A DNA stretch of 64,000 bases from NCBI RefSeq assembly GCF_019913785.1, contig NZ_JAIOHK010000011.1, positions 53,327 through 117,326 on the forward strand, written 5' to 3'. How positions within the stretch are numbered: position 1 is the stretch's first letter; each line of letters opens with the position of its first letter. This stretch comes from Altibacter sp. Its GTDB lineage: Bacteria > Bacteroidota > Bacteroidia > Flavobacteriales > Flavobacteriaceae. Under the pieces are notes generated by a model, which was not told where the DNA came from, made no database searches, and worked only from the letters and a program-made list of their open reading frames with translations. The position numbers were made by a program, and so were the translations under genes. This document shows positions 8,068-14,982 of the stretch, piece after piece.

Positions 8068-8658
8068 CTAAAGCGAATTAGGATTGATCTCGTTAATTTC
8101 TGAAACTGCACCGTGGTTTAAATCATCTAAAAAAATAGTGCCAATACGCACCCGAACCAGTCGAAGGGTTGGAAATCCAACAGCCGCCGTCATCTTGCGA
8201 AGCTGTCTAAACTTCCCTTCAGTAACACAAATGGAGATCCAGCAGGTGGGGCCGTGTCGATCGTCCCTTATTTTCTTCGTCCGGTTCGGAAAATCGGGGA
8301 GGGGAATCCTACGAACTGTTGCGGGTTTGGTTGTATACCGTATTCCGCTAAATCCAATTTCCACCCCATTTTCCATGGCCTCCATGGCTTCGGAGGTAAT
8401 CTCACCATCCAATTGCACATAGTATTCCTTTTCGATGGCACTGCTGTTTATGGTATCACTTAATTTTCCATCGCTGGTAAGTAATAATAAGCCCTCGCTC
8501 TTTTCATCCAATCGACCAATTACCATGGTTCCTTCCGGGAAGGAATATAACTCGGATAGTAATTTCTTTTTATGAGGCTTCACGTCGTTGGTTACCAACT
8601 GACTCAAATATCCAAAGGGTTTATTGATTTTAAAATGTCGGTGCTTTACGAGTTTCAT
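8068..8658 (-). CDS. rluE: 23S rRNA pseudouridine synthase, RluE type
   Basis: The 196-residue enzyme belongs to the RsuA/RluB/E/F family but has no N-terminal S4 domain, as is normal for RluE (U2457 of 23S rRNA in E. coli). The catalytic Asp51 lies in 'GRLDEKSEGLLLLTSDG', and the family motif 'EGKFRQLRKM' comes later. It starts at ATG 8658, back to back with the promoter region of the DUF1456 gene. Site specificity by name is inferred from family resemblance. Confidence 0.87.
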   Translation of the reverse strand: MKLVKHRHFKINKPFGYLSQLVTNDVKPHKKKLLSELYSFPEGTMVIGRLDEKSEGLLLLTSDGKLSDTINSSAIEKEYYVQLDGEITSEAMEAMENGVEIGFSGIRYTTKPATVRRIPLPDFPNRTKKIRDDRHGPTCWISICVTEGKFRQLRKMTAAVGFPTLRLVRVRIGTIFLDDLNHGAVSEINEINPNSL

Positions 8659-8742
8659 CTAAGGAATAGGAAGGTGAGAAATGGTTTCAGCAAAAATAGG
8701 TGTTTACGAGTAGAAATTGTGCTTTTACGGTATAATTAGCAG

Positions 8743-8750
8743 TATCTTTG
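8743..8750 (+). promoter_or_regulatory. Bacteroidota -7 promoter element (TATCTTTG)
   Basis: A TAnnTTTG match 35 bp before the ATG of the DUF1456 gene at 8785. A TTG at 8717-8719 could be the -33 element, although its spacer is a little long. Confidence 0.55.
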
Positions 8751-8784
8751 TGCCATTCAAAAACACTTCAAAACCAATCTAAAC

Positions 8785-9063
8785 ATGGGACTTACAAACA
8801 ACGATATCATGAAAAAGCTGCGCGTTGCACTTAAGTTGCGCGATGACGATATTGTAAAAATATGCAGTTTGGTCGATTTTGCTGTGACTAAAAGCGAAAT
8901 AGGCGCCATTTACAGAAATCCGGACCACCCAAAATATATGGAGTGCGGGGATCAATTCTTACGAAATTTCTTAAACGGTTTAGTGATTCATCTTCGCGGT
9001 CCAATGCCTCCCAAAAAAGCCGCAGGCTCAACGCATAAAAAAACTGAAACTAAGGGGTCTTAA
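8785..9063 (+). CDS. DUF1456 (YehS-like) protein, single repeat
   Basis: The 92-residue protein carries one DUF1456 unit ('MGLTNNDIMKKLRVALKLRDDDIVKICSLVDFAVTKSEIGAIYRNPDHPKYMECGDQFLRNFLNGLV' region, residues 1-67). A basic, probably disordered tail follows ('PKKAAGSTHKKTETKG'). YehS-type proteins usually have about 150 residues with two such units, so this is a half-length form. The frame ends in a clean stop with no downstream remnant of a second unit. The function is unknown; the family is often called putative cytoplasmic or nucleic-acid-associated. Confidence 0.78.
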   Translation: MGLTNNDIMKKLRVALKLRDDDIVKICSLVDFAVTKSEIGAIYRNPDHPKYMECGDQFLRNFLNGLVIHLRGPMPPKKAAGSTHKKTETKGS

Positions 9064-9093
9064 TTTCAGCTTTACTTTTAGGTCGGTTCACTT

Positions 9094-9231
9094 TTAAAGC
9101 AGATTCCATGCGAGTCGGATGGGTTTTGCATCTTCGTGTAGGTACTGGATGCTATCGGAAAATCGGATTAAGTTATCGCGTTTTTCTGAAGCGATCTTTT
9201 TAATTTTCTGAATATTCCGTAAAGGTCTCAT
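9094..9231 (-). CDS. Possible 45-residue basic small protein
   Basis: ATG at 9229-9231 opens a 45-codon frame reading 'MRPLRNIQKIKKIASEKRD' then '...SIQYLHEDAKPIRLAWNLL'. Its start overlaps the TGA of another short minus-strand frame, which could indicate coupling. The composition looks protein-like (charged amphipathic helix first), but no family is recognised. Chance occurrence cannot be excluded. Confidence 0.25.
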   Translation of the reverse strand: MRPLRNIQKIKKIASEKRDNLIRFSDSIQYLHEDAKPIRLAWNLL

Positions 9232-9493
9232 AATAGTATGATTTTGTTTTTGATGCTATCTGTTACACTTAACGGAAACGTCTTTTCGAGTTCCACGCGT
9301 ACGCTTTTGATGTACTTACTCTTTCTGTGATTTGATTGCTGTTTAATGTTCTCATTTTATTTTGTTTTTTGTTTTGTTATACCTAGTAGACGAGCAGGCT
9401 TATATTTTGTTACAGTACTATGTATTGCAAAGTACTATTTTAACAAATATTTAACCAAATACGGTTTAATGGGGGAGTGCAATAGTCCAAAAA

Positions 9494-9520
9494 AAAGGAT
9501 GATACTTAGTATCATCCTTT
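9494..9520 (-). terminator. Rho-independent terminator after the first tandem paralog
   Basis: AAAGGATGATAC (9494-9505) and GTATCATCCTTT (9509-9520) form a perfect 12-bp stem with a 3-nt loop. On the minus strand eight T residues follow. It serves the array of secreted paralogs ending at 9565. Confidence 0.82.
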
Positions 9521-9564
9521 AAATGGTACCGAAGTACCGTGTATATGCATAACGCAAAAAAATA

Positions 9565-10221
9565 TTAAAACCCTGCGGGCAAGGGGGCTGTACCCGTTGC
9601 AGTGTCTCCCATATCAACTGTAATTGAATTTATTGATTTTGTTATGAATCCTTTTCTGTAAATAATTAAATTTAGATAAAGATCGATTGGGGTATTAGAA
9701 AAGACACCCGATATTCTTGTTTTAAACTTCCCATTATTAATAAACGCTCTAATAAACCAGGTTTGGGTGACCGGATTTGGATAGGCGTAAATTTGATATC
9801 CTTCTATACGGTCATTGTGAATATTGCTAGAGGTCATAATATCGGTATCTCCGGTACCTGCTTCAAGAAAATAATATCCTTGAACCGTCACCATATAATT
9901 ATCTGTTGATATTTTGGTGTCGTAATCCTGTAAGCCATTTGTAGACGTATTCTGAAAAATAAATTGTGCATAGTTTATTGGCCCATATTTACTTTGTGCT
10001 ATGTCGTAACGAAGAATCTCATCTCCTGTTGACTTAATCAAAAGTTTTGAATCTCGAATCTGGGGATAATCTCCCGGGTTTTCAAGAAACAGACTATTGT
10101 CTATTTTTACATCACCAACAACGTCTAGAGTTGTTGCGGGGTTAGTCGTGTTTATTCCTACCTGTCCCCAAAGTGATACTACACAAATAAAATGCAGTAT
10201 TAGAAGTAGTGTTTTTTTCAT
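9565..10221 (-). CDS. Secreted 'GINTTNPATTLDVVGDV' paralog 1
   Basis: The 218-residue exported protein has a signal peptide ('MKKTLLLILHFICVVSLWGQ'). Directly after it comes the flavobacterial surface motif 'VGINTTNPATTLDVVGDVKID', found at the N-terminus of many exported or fibre-like proteins. The rest is beta-rich ('YMVTVQGYYFLEAGTGDT', 'QTWFIRAFINNGKFKTRI', 'LYLNLIIYRKGF') and probably one sandwich domain. It is the last of three tandem homologs that share length, leader and a C-terminal 'L-I-I-Y-x-K-x-F' strand. The function is unknown; a surface or matrix role is inferred. Confidence 0.7.
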   Translation of the reverse strand: MKKTLLLILHFICVVSLWGQVGINTTNPATTLDVVGDVKIDNSLFLENPGDYPQIRDSKLLIKSTGDEILRYDIAQSKYGPINYAQFIFQNTSTNGLQDYDTKISTDNYMVTVQGYYFLEAGTGDTDIMTSSNIHNDRIEGYQIYAYPNPVTQTWFIRAFINNGKFKTRISGVFSNTPIDLYLNLIIYRKGFITKSINSITVDMGDTATGTAPLPAGF

Positions 10222-10251
10222 ATTCTTATGTATATGTTCTTAGATACTTTT

Positions 10252-10878
10252 TTAGTACAAATTTGGAACTGAGGAGGCTATGCCCGTATTTGACCCCCCA
10301 AGGTCTGTATTGATAGATGGCATATTTCTAAAAAAAGACTTGTTGTAAATTATTAGCGTTACATAATAATCCAATGAATCACCAACGTTCAAGTCTAAAT
10401 CCCTGTTTTGTATTTCTAAATGCCATGATCCACCGCTAACAAAAGTTCGGACCACAAAGGTGCCAATGGTTTTTGTACCACCTATCGTGGCCTTATCGAT
10501 AGCATCGCCTACATACCTGAAGTTAGCAACCCCAACCACATAATTATTCGCATCGTACTGTAAATTAACATCACTTAAATTATCTAGGTGAATGTTTGTA
10601 AATTGATAATCGACCACATTGACGGGGGCTACACTTAGTGAATTCACATCGAGTACGGTGATTTCACCAACGGGGGTTGAGTTTGTGGTTCGTGTCACTA
10701 ATTTAAAATCTTCATCACTCGATGATACGGTACCCAAGGATGCGGTTTTAAACGAATCTTGAACCAAAACATCACCTGCCACATGCAGATCGGTATCCGG
10801 GGTGGTCGTTCCAATACCAACTTGTCCAAACATCAAGTTAGCCGACAATAATACTGTAATAAGAGTTAGTGTTTTCAT
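10252..10878 (-). CDS. Secreted 'GIGTTTPDTDLHVAGDV' paralog 2
   Basis: From the ATG at 10878 this is a 208-residue exported protein ('MKTLTLITVLLSANLMFGQ' leader). A start at 10896 would add 'MINLLI' before the leader and is less likely. 'VGIGTTTPDTDLHVAGDVLVQDS' follows the leader. The C-terminal half has 'KTIGTFVVRTFVSGGSWHLEIQ' and 'DYYVTLIIYNKSF', which line up with the neighbours. Only 10 bp separate it from the upstream paralog, so the three genes are probably co-transcribed. No enzymatic motif is seen. Confidence 0.7.
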   Translation of the reverse strand: MKTLTLITVLLSANLMFGQVGIGTTTPDTDLHVAGDVLVQDSFKTASLGTVSSSDEDFKLVTRTTNSTPVGEITVLDVNSLSVAPVNVVDYQFTNIHLDNLSDVNLQYDANNYVVGVANFRYVGDAIDKATIGGTKTIGTFVVRTFVSGGSWHLEIQNRDLDLNVGDSLDYYVTLIIYNKSFFRNMPSINTDLGGSNTGIASSVPNLY

Positions 10879-10888
10879 AATAAGTAGA

Positions 10889-11527
10889 TTAATCAATTAT
10901 GGGGGTAACGGCACTTCCGGTCGTTCCATTAAGCATTGGAATGTTGGTTGTACCAAGTTGTTTTGAAAGATCTTTTGAAAATATAAGCGTGCTTATTGTC
11001 CATGTTCCAACAGCACTGGTGTCTAAGTTGGCCGCCATGGGATAATCGGCAATTATATGCCAAGTACCACCTTGAATAAAGGTAGCGGTATACGGCAAGC
11101 TGGCATTTTCGTGTGCATTGGTAGACGCACTAATAGCAAGTTCTTTGTCGTATGATGCTGAAATTGTAATAAGTACAAACTCTGAAGCATCTACCTGAGT
11201 GTCAAAATCGAGCACCCAATCCAAATCGGGATTGGTAATCGTATATTCCTGAATGTACCCTAAAGCAGCTCCGGTTGGATTACTTACATCTATTGATTTT
11301 ATGGAGTCGTCGGAATCTTGTATTAAAAAAGTAGAAGTATCGGCATCCTTCAACGGATTTAGTGTTACAATCTCCAAATCACCGGAGATTTGAACATCAC
11401 CAGCAACTTCCAAAGTTTTTCGGGCATTTGTAGTACCAATTCCAACCTGAGAAAATAATATGAAATTATTGCATACAATAAATGCAATACATAAAATACG
11501 ATGTAGGCCGTAGGTTTTCATGTTCAT
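10889..11527 (-). CDS. Secreted 'GIGTTNARKTLEVAGDV' paralog 3
   Basis: The 212-residue exported protein is first in the tandem set. An ATG at 11521 is an alternative start two codons in. The leader ends near 'NFILFSQ', followed by 'VGIGTTNARKTLEVAGDVQIS'. Later strands 'YTATFIQGGTWHIIADYPM' and 'VGTWTISTLIFSKDL' match the 'GGSWHLEIQ' and 'LIIYNKSF' strands of paralog 2. Transcription of the set probably starts just before 11527. Function unknown; probably cell surface. Confidence 0.7.
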   Translation of the reverse strand: MNMKTYGLHRILCIAFIVCNNFILFSQVGIGTTNARKTLEVAGDVQISGDLEIVTLNPLKDADTSTFLIQDSDDSIKSIDVSNPTGAALGYIQEYTITNPDLDWVLDFDTQVDASEFVLITISASYDKELAISASTNAHENASLPYTATFIQGGTWHIIADYPMAANLDTSAVGTWTISTLIFSKDLSKQLGTTNIPMLNGTTGSAVTPIID

Positions 11528-11836
11528 TAAATTTGGGACTACAAAGATAGGAGCCTAATAGATAAGTAGTTGTTAAAGAATAATTTGAGCAGTGTTTTAT
11601 AACGAGTAAAGAATGCGTTTCGTCGAAAAAATAGCTTTTTGTAAAATTATTTGTAGGATTACGTAGGAAATATAAATGTATTCATGAAAGAAATATCTTA
11701 CTTCTTTTAATGGTTTCAACCGTCATTTCACCCATTCGATTGCTGAGATAAAAAAAACATCCCACTTTTAGTTGGGATGTTTTTTTAAAAATAGATAGCA
11801 TTCAAAAGTCCTATATATAAGGAGCCAAATAGGAAT
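11528..11836. other. Spacer holding the M19 dipeptidase terminator
   Basis: About 310 bp without a gene. The part next to 11528 should hold the promoter of the tandem paralogs, but no clear TAnnTTTG match was picked out. The part near 11755-11785 is a terminator hairpin. Nothing else is seen. Confidence 0.5.
11752..11786 (-). terminator. Rho-independent terminator after the M19 dipeptidase
   Basis: ACATCCCA and TGGGATGT pair across a short loop, with A-runs before and T-runs after, so a long A/T-flanked stem forms. It lies ~50 bp after the stop at 11837 and works in the minus direction. Confidence 0.75.
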
Positions 11837-13135
11837 TTAATTTGTTTGCCATTTTTCAGCAACAGCCGATACCTCATCCAGTACTCTTAGTAAATTTCCA
11901 CTCCATAACTGGGCTATTTGTGATTCGGTATAACCGCGACGGACTAGCTCCAGGGTAACATTAAAAGTTTCGGAAGCATCGTTCCAGCCTTCTAGTCCGC
12001 CACCACCGTCAAAGTCACTACTGATACCCACATGGTCTATTCCGATCTTTTCAACTAAATAATCAATATGATCTACAAAATCGGAAACATTGACAGCAGG
12101 AGGGAGGTCGGTCATCTCTTTTAATTTTTGGTCTCGGATTTTCGACATTACGCTATAACTGTTATAGTAAGCCTCTTTTTCTTCACTAGGCAGTGGCCCT
12201 AAATCCTTCCATTCCATCCATACAACGCCCATAGAGTCCATAATCTGTTTGCCAATTTCTGTTTCTATGGCAGCACGTGCATCACTTTTTTCTTTGTTTA
12301 CATAACTCTTAAAAGCCACCGTTTGAACTACACCGCCATTCTTTTTCATCCACGCCAATTGTTCGTCATCCAGATTTCTACTGTGATCGCATAAGGCTCT
12401 GGCCGAAGAGTGGGAGGCGATGACAGGAGCTTTGGATAATTCAATCATTTGCTTGATCGCCTCTTTCGATGGATGTGACACATCGATCATCATACCTACC
12501 TTGTTCATTTCGACAATCACCTGCTTCCCAAGTTCGCTGAGTCCGTTATGCAACCAAATTCCGTCAGCCTCACCGGTATTACTATCACTCAACTGACTAT
12601 GTCCGTTGTGTGCCAACGACATATAACGTCCACCAAGCTCATAAAACTTTTGTACGTTGGTAATATCATTTCCAACAGGATAGCCGTTTTCAATTCCAAT
12701 CATTGCTACTTTTTTTCCGCTGGCAACAATTCGTTTGACATCTGCTGTTGTTGTGGCCAGTTCGATCTGATCTGGTGCAATTTCCTCGACCAATTTGTGG
12801 ATGGCGTTAAATTTTGCCATGGCATTTTCATAGGCCTTCGCAAAACCGCCTTCCGTCAACGAATCCTGTCCGGTATATACAATAAACCACGCAACATCCA
12901 AACCGCCCTTTTTCATTTTTGACAAGGTCACCTGCGAATCGAGATCCTGGGTGTAATTGATGCTATCGGTAAAGTTGGCAACGTTTATATCGCAATGTGT
13001 GTCTAAGGTAATCACACGTTCGTGAATCTCCATTGCTTTGGCAACGAGTTGTGCTTCGGTCATTTCTTTTTCAGGATTTTTACAGGAGGTGAATACAGTG
13101 GCTACACTTACAATAATTAGGACAAACTTCTTCAT
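11837..13135 (-). CDS. Membrane dipeptidase (peptidase M19) lipoprotein
   Basis: The 432-residue protein has an SPII signal with lipobox Cys18 ('VATVFTSC'). The M19 zinc-site motifs are present: 'ITLDTHCDIN' (His-x-Asp), 'MIGIENG' (bridging Glu), 'MSLAHNGHSQLSD' and 'MIDVSHPS' (His ligands), and 'IGISSDFDGGGGLEGW' near the end. The fold is a TIM-barrel amidohydrolase that cleaves dipeptides, often with D-residues at P1'. As an envelope lipoprotein it may recycle wall or nutrient dipeptides, like the VanX-type enzyme at 2841-3458. It is transcribed alone and has its own terminator. Confidence 0.93.
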   Translation of the reverse strand: MKKFVLIIVSVATVFTSCKNPEKEMTEAQLVAKAMEIHERVITLDTHCDINVANFTDSINYTQDLDSQVTLSKMKKGGLDVAWFIVYTGQDSLTEGGFAKAYENAMAKFNAIHKLVEEIAPDQIELATTTADVKRIVASGKKVAMIGIENGYPVGNDITNVQKFYELGGRYMSLAHNGHSQLSDSNTGEADGIWLHNGLSELGKQVIVEMNKVGMMIDVSHPSKEAIKQMIELSKAPVIASHSSARALCDHSRNLDDEQLAWMKKNGGVVQTVAFKSYVNKEKSDARAAIETEIGKQIMDSMGVVWMEWKDLGPLPSEEKEAYYNSYSVMSKIRDQKLKEMTDLPPAVNVSDFVDHIDYLVEKIGIDHVGISSDFDGGGGLEGWNDASETFNVTLELVRRGYTESQIAQLWSGNLLRVLDEVSAVAEKWQTN

Positions 13136-13227
13136 AAAGAATAGAGTATTAGACGAGAATCAAATATAGCCAAATATTACAGAAAGGGAATTGGGGATTT
13201 TTTAACTAAAACACATTAAAAATATTT

Positions 13228-13235
13228 TATCTTTG
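13228..13235 (+). promoter_or_regulatory. Bacteroidota -7 promoter element (TATCTTTG)
   Basis: A TAnnTTTG match 66 bp before the ATG at 13302, upstream of the VTT-domain gene and within the divergent spacer to the M19 gene. Confidence 0.55.
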
Positions 13236-13301
13236 CTCACTTAAAATCGAACCCATACGATTTAAGAATTTATAGCGTTTATTACATACCTACTTATTAT
13301 T

Positions 13302-13916
13302 ATGAACACAGCCCCTAAGTCAAAAAAGAACAATATTAAACGTCTGCACAAGTACTATAGCTTGACGGGCTTTTATTCGTTTGTTGGCCAAAGTTTAAAA
13401 AAGGCTTCACTTCCAATACTCGGTTTTATAATTTTAGTCGTATTGCTGAATCAATTCGTTTTTGACTTTAGCGAATTCTTTACCCATATCACCAACACCT
13501 ACGCACCTGTTGGTATACTTTCGGTATTCTTTGCTTCCGAATCATTGCTAGGTCTTATTCCACCTGAAATATTTATCGCATGGTCCGACAAGACGGCCTC
13601 TCCGATGGTGTATCTCACCTTGCTTGCTATCTTGTCCTATTTAGGCGGGATTGTTTCCTATTTTATAGGAAAAATGATCTTAAGAATTCCTGCGGTATAT
13701 AATTATGTAGAGGTGAAAATGGAAAAGCATCTTCGCAATGTTCGTAAATGGGGCGGCTTTTTGATCATAGTAGGCGCTTTACTTCCAATACCCTTTTCAA
13801 TGACCAGCATGGCAGCCGGAACCATAAATTACAGATTCCGAAATTACTTGCTTTTCGGGACGCTTCGTTTTGTGAGATTTTACCTTTTTGCCTTGGCGAT
13901 TTTCAACCTGGTGTAA
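13302..13916 (+). CDS. VTT/DedA-like (YqaA-type) membrane protein
   Basis: The 204-residue integral membrane protein has a basic N-terminus and about five hydrophobic segments. The reentrant-loop features of the VTT (DedA/TVP38) fold can be seen: 'ESLLGLIPPEIFIAW' and, after a further helix, 'GALLPIPFSMTSMAAGTINYRFRNYLLFGTLRFVRFY'. Members of this superfamily are linked to lipid scrambling or transport of undecaprenyl-phosphate and to membrane homeostasis; which applies here is not known. It converges with the exbD gene (10-bp gap). Confidence 0.78.
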   Translation: MNTAPKSKKNNIKRLHKYYSLTGFYSFVGQSLKKASLPILGFIILVVLLNQFVFDFSEFFTHITNTYAPVGILSVFFASESLLGLIPPEIFIAWSDKTASPMVYLTLLAILSYLGGIVSYFIGKMILRIPAVYNYVEVKMEKHLRNVRKWGGFLIIVGALLPIPFSMTSMAAGTINYRFRNYLLFGTLRFVRFYLFALAIFNLV

Positions 13917-13925
13917 GCGGTTACT

Positions 13926-14483
13926 TTATTGAATAGCGGCTTCAGATATCTGAAAGGGATACGCCTTTTTAACGATTTCCATTTCCATCTGACTTAATTC
14001 CGAAGCATCCTTCTTAAAAATAGATTTGGCATAGGCAGTTCGCAGTTCCAAATAGGCCGCGGTCAATTCATCTTGAACTTTTATAAAATCCTTATAAGGA
14101 GTATTTCTGTGTGTAGTAATGGAAATAGCTGCTTCCCGTGGATTGTCAGAAGACGCTTGTACGCCTTTCCCTTTACAGAACGCACAACTGGCATCGCCGT
14201 TATTGTCTATAAAGTCTTTGGCCAATTCACGTAGTTCATCCATTTGTGTTACTGTTTCATTGACCATTAGCTCACCAAATTCATTCAAACTAAGTCGTAA
14301 CACATTGCGTTCGTTTTTGGTAATATCACATTTCACTCCCGGGGGACAAGCTTCGGGTAGTTTTCGGGCAATTCCTTTATCATTCGGAATTGTAGTGGTC
14401 ACCAAAAAAAAGATAAGGAGTAAAAAGGCTATATCTGCCATACTTCCTGCATTTACTTTAGGGGAGTTGTTCGAATTTCTCAT
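13926..14483 (-). CDS. exbD: ExbD/TolR biopolymer transporter with Cys-rich insert
   Basis: The 185-residue protein has a single N-terminal membrane helix with the proton-relay aspartate (Asp17 in 'MADIAFLLLIFFLVTTTI'). A periplasmic domain follows. ExbD works with ExbB and TonB to energise outer-membrane receptors by proton flow, yet no exbB or tonB lies beside it. It carries two pairs of cysteines (Cys46/Cys52 in 'ACPPGVKCD', Cys100/Cys103 in 'CAFCKGKG') absent from classical ExbD, and it is longer than the usual ~140 residues. The long C-terminus ('DELTAAYLELRTAYAKSIF') fits the Bacteroidota second-ExbD type. Confidence 0.88.
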   Translation of the reverse strand: MRNSNNSPKVNAGSMADIAFLLLIFFLVTTTIPNDKGIARKLPEACPPGVKCDITKNERNVLRLSLNEFGELMVNETVTQMDELRELAKDFIDNNGDASCAFCKGKGVQASSDNPREAAISITTHRNTPYKDFIKVQDELTAAYLELRTAYAKSIFKKDASELSQMEMEIVKKAYPFQISEAAIQ

Positions 14484-14982
14484 AGCTGAAACGTTTTAAG
14501 ACCTTATAACTGCTTCATTTCAAAAAAGATGCCACGATACTGCTATCTGCAAGCTAGATTGTAAAGTCCGATAAGCCTGTCCTAAAATAACAAGTCAATT
14601 TGCGGAGGATGAACTACTTTTTAATTCATTTTATTGTTATTTAAGGACGATACGGTACTGTAAGAAGGACAGGTACAAGTAAACGTTTTTGATCTTTGTG
14701 GAAGAAAAGTCCGAACGCTGTTAGATGGCTTTGTTTCTGGAAAACAACAACTTAGCTGAGATGGCACCAACGGTTCGGGCGCAAAGCTTGCTTCGGGATT
14801 GTACTTTATTAGCGTAGAATCTGAAACTAACCGAGAAATTCTTAAAGTTTTATTGCAGTAATTTCATATATTTAGTAGTCTAAAATCTCAACTTTCAATT
14901 TGAATCGCCGGTAACATGCCATTTAGCCCCGAAATACCGTGCGAACGATTTGATTGGAATGCTAACTTTTAAAATTGGATAT
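14484..14982. other. Spacer with a decayed T9SS gene end
   Basis: About 500 bp between divergent genes with no intact ORF. The region 14664-14861 encodes the remains of a T9SS sorting domain (see the pseudogene entry). The stretch 14484-14660 shows no recognisable coding remnant, and the rest is the 5' region of the EF-G-like gene. Confidence 0.55.
14664..14861 (+). pseudogene. Remnant of a T9SS type A C-terminal sorting domain
   Basis: The frame reads 'EGQVQVNVFDLCGRKVRTLL' and 'GFVSGKQQLS', then TGA (14757-14759), then 'DGTNGSGAKLASGLYFISVE' and '...ILKVLLQ', ending in TAA 14859-14861. This is the FlgD-like/T9SS C-terminal domain pattern (V-x-V-x-V-F-D-x-x-G-R-x-V, then W-D-G-x-x-x-x-G-x-x-L-A-S-G-x-Y). 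The TGA sits exactly where the conserved Trp codon (TGG) is expected. An in-frame TAA at 14661 closes the frame upstream, and no parent ORF remains. It is the tail of a lost secreted protein. Confidence 0.72.

Larger units (their letters stand above)
9064..9564. other. Gene-poor spacer with possible tiny ORFs and a terminator
   Basis: This ~500-bp stretch has no ORF above 60 codons. On the minus strand it holds a 45-codon ORF (9094-9231) and a short open frame that ends in a TGA overlapping that ORF's ATG. It also holds the terminator of the gene at 9565-10221 (9494-9520). I see no tRNA or other structured RNA. Confidence 0.5.

Noticed and set aside
12548..12922. 124-codon plus-strand frame opposite the M19 dipeptidase
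   Set aside because: Antisense to a gene with intact zinc motifs; no family resemblance.
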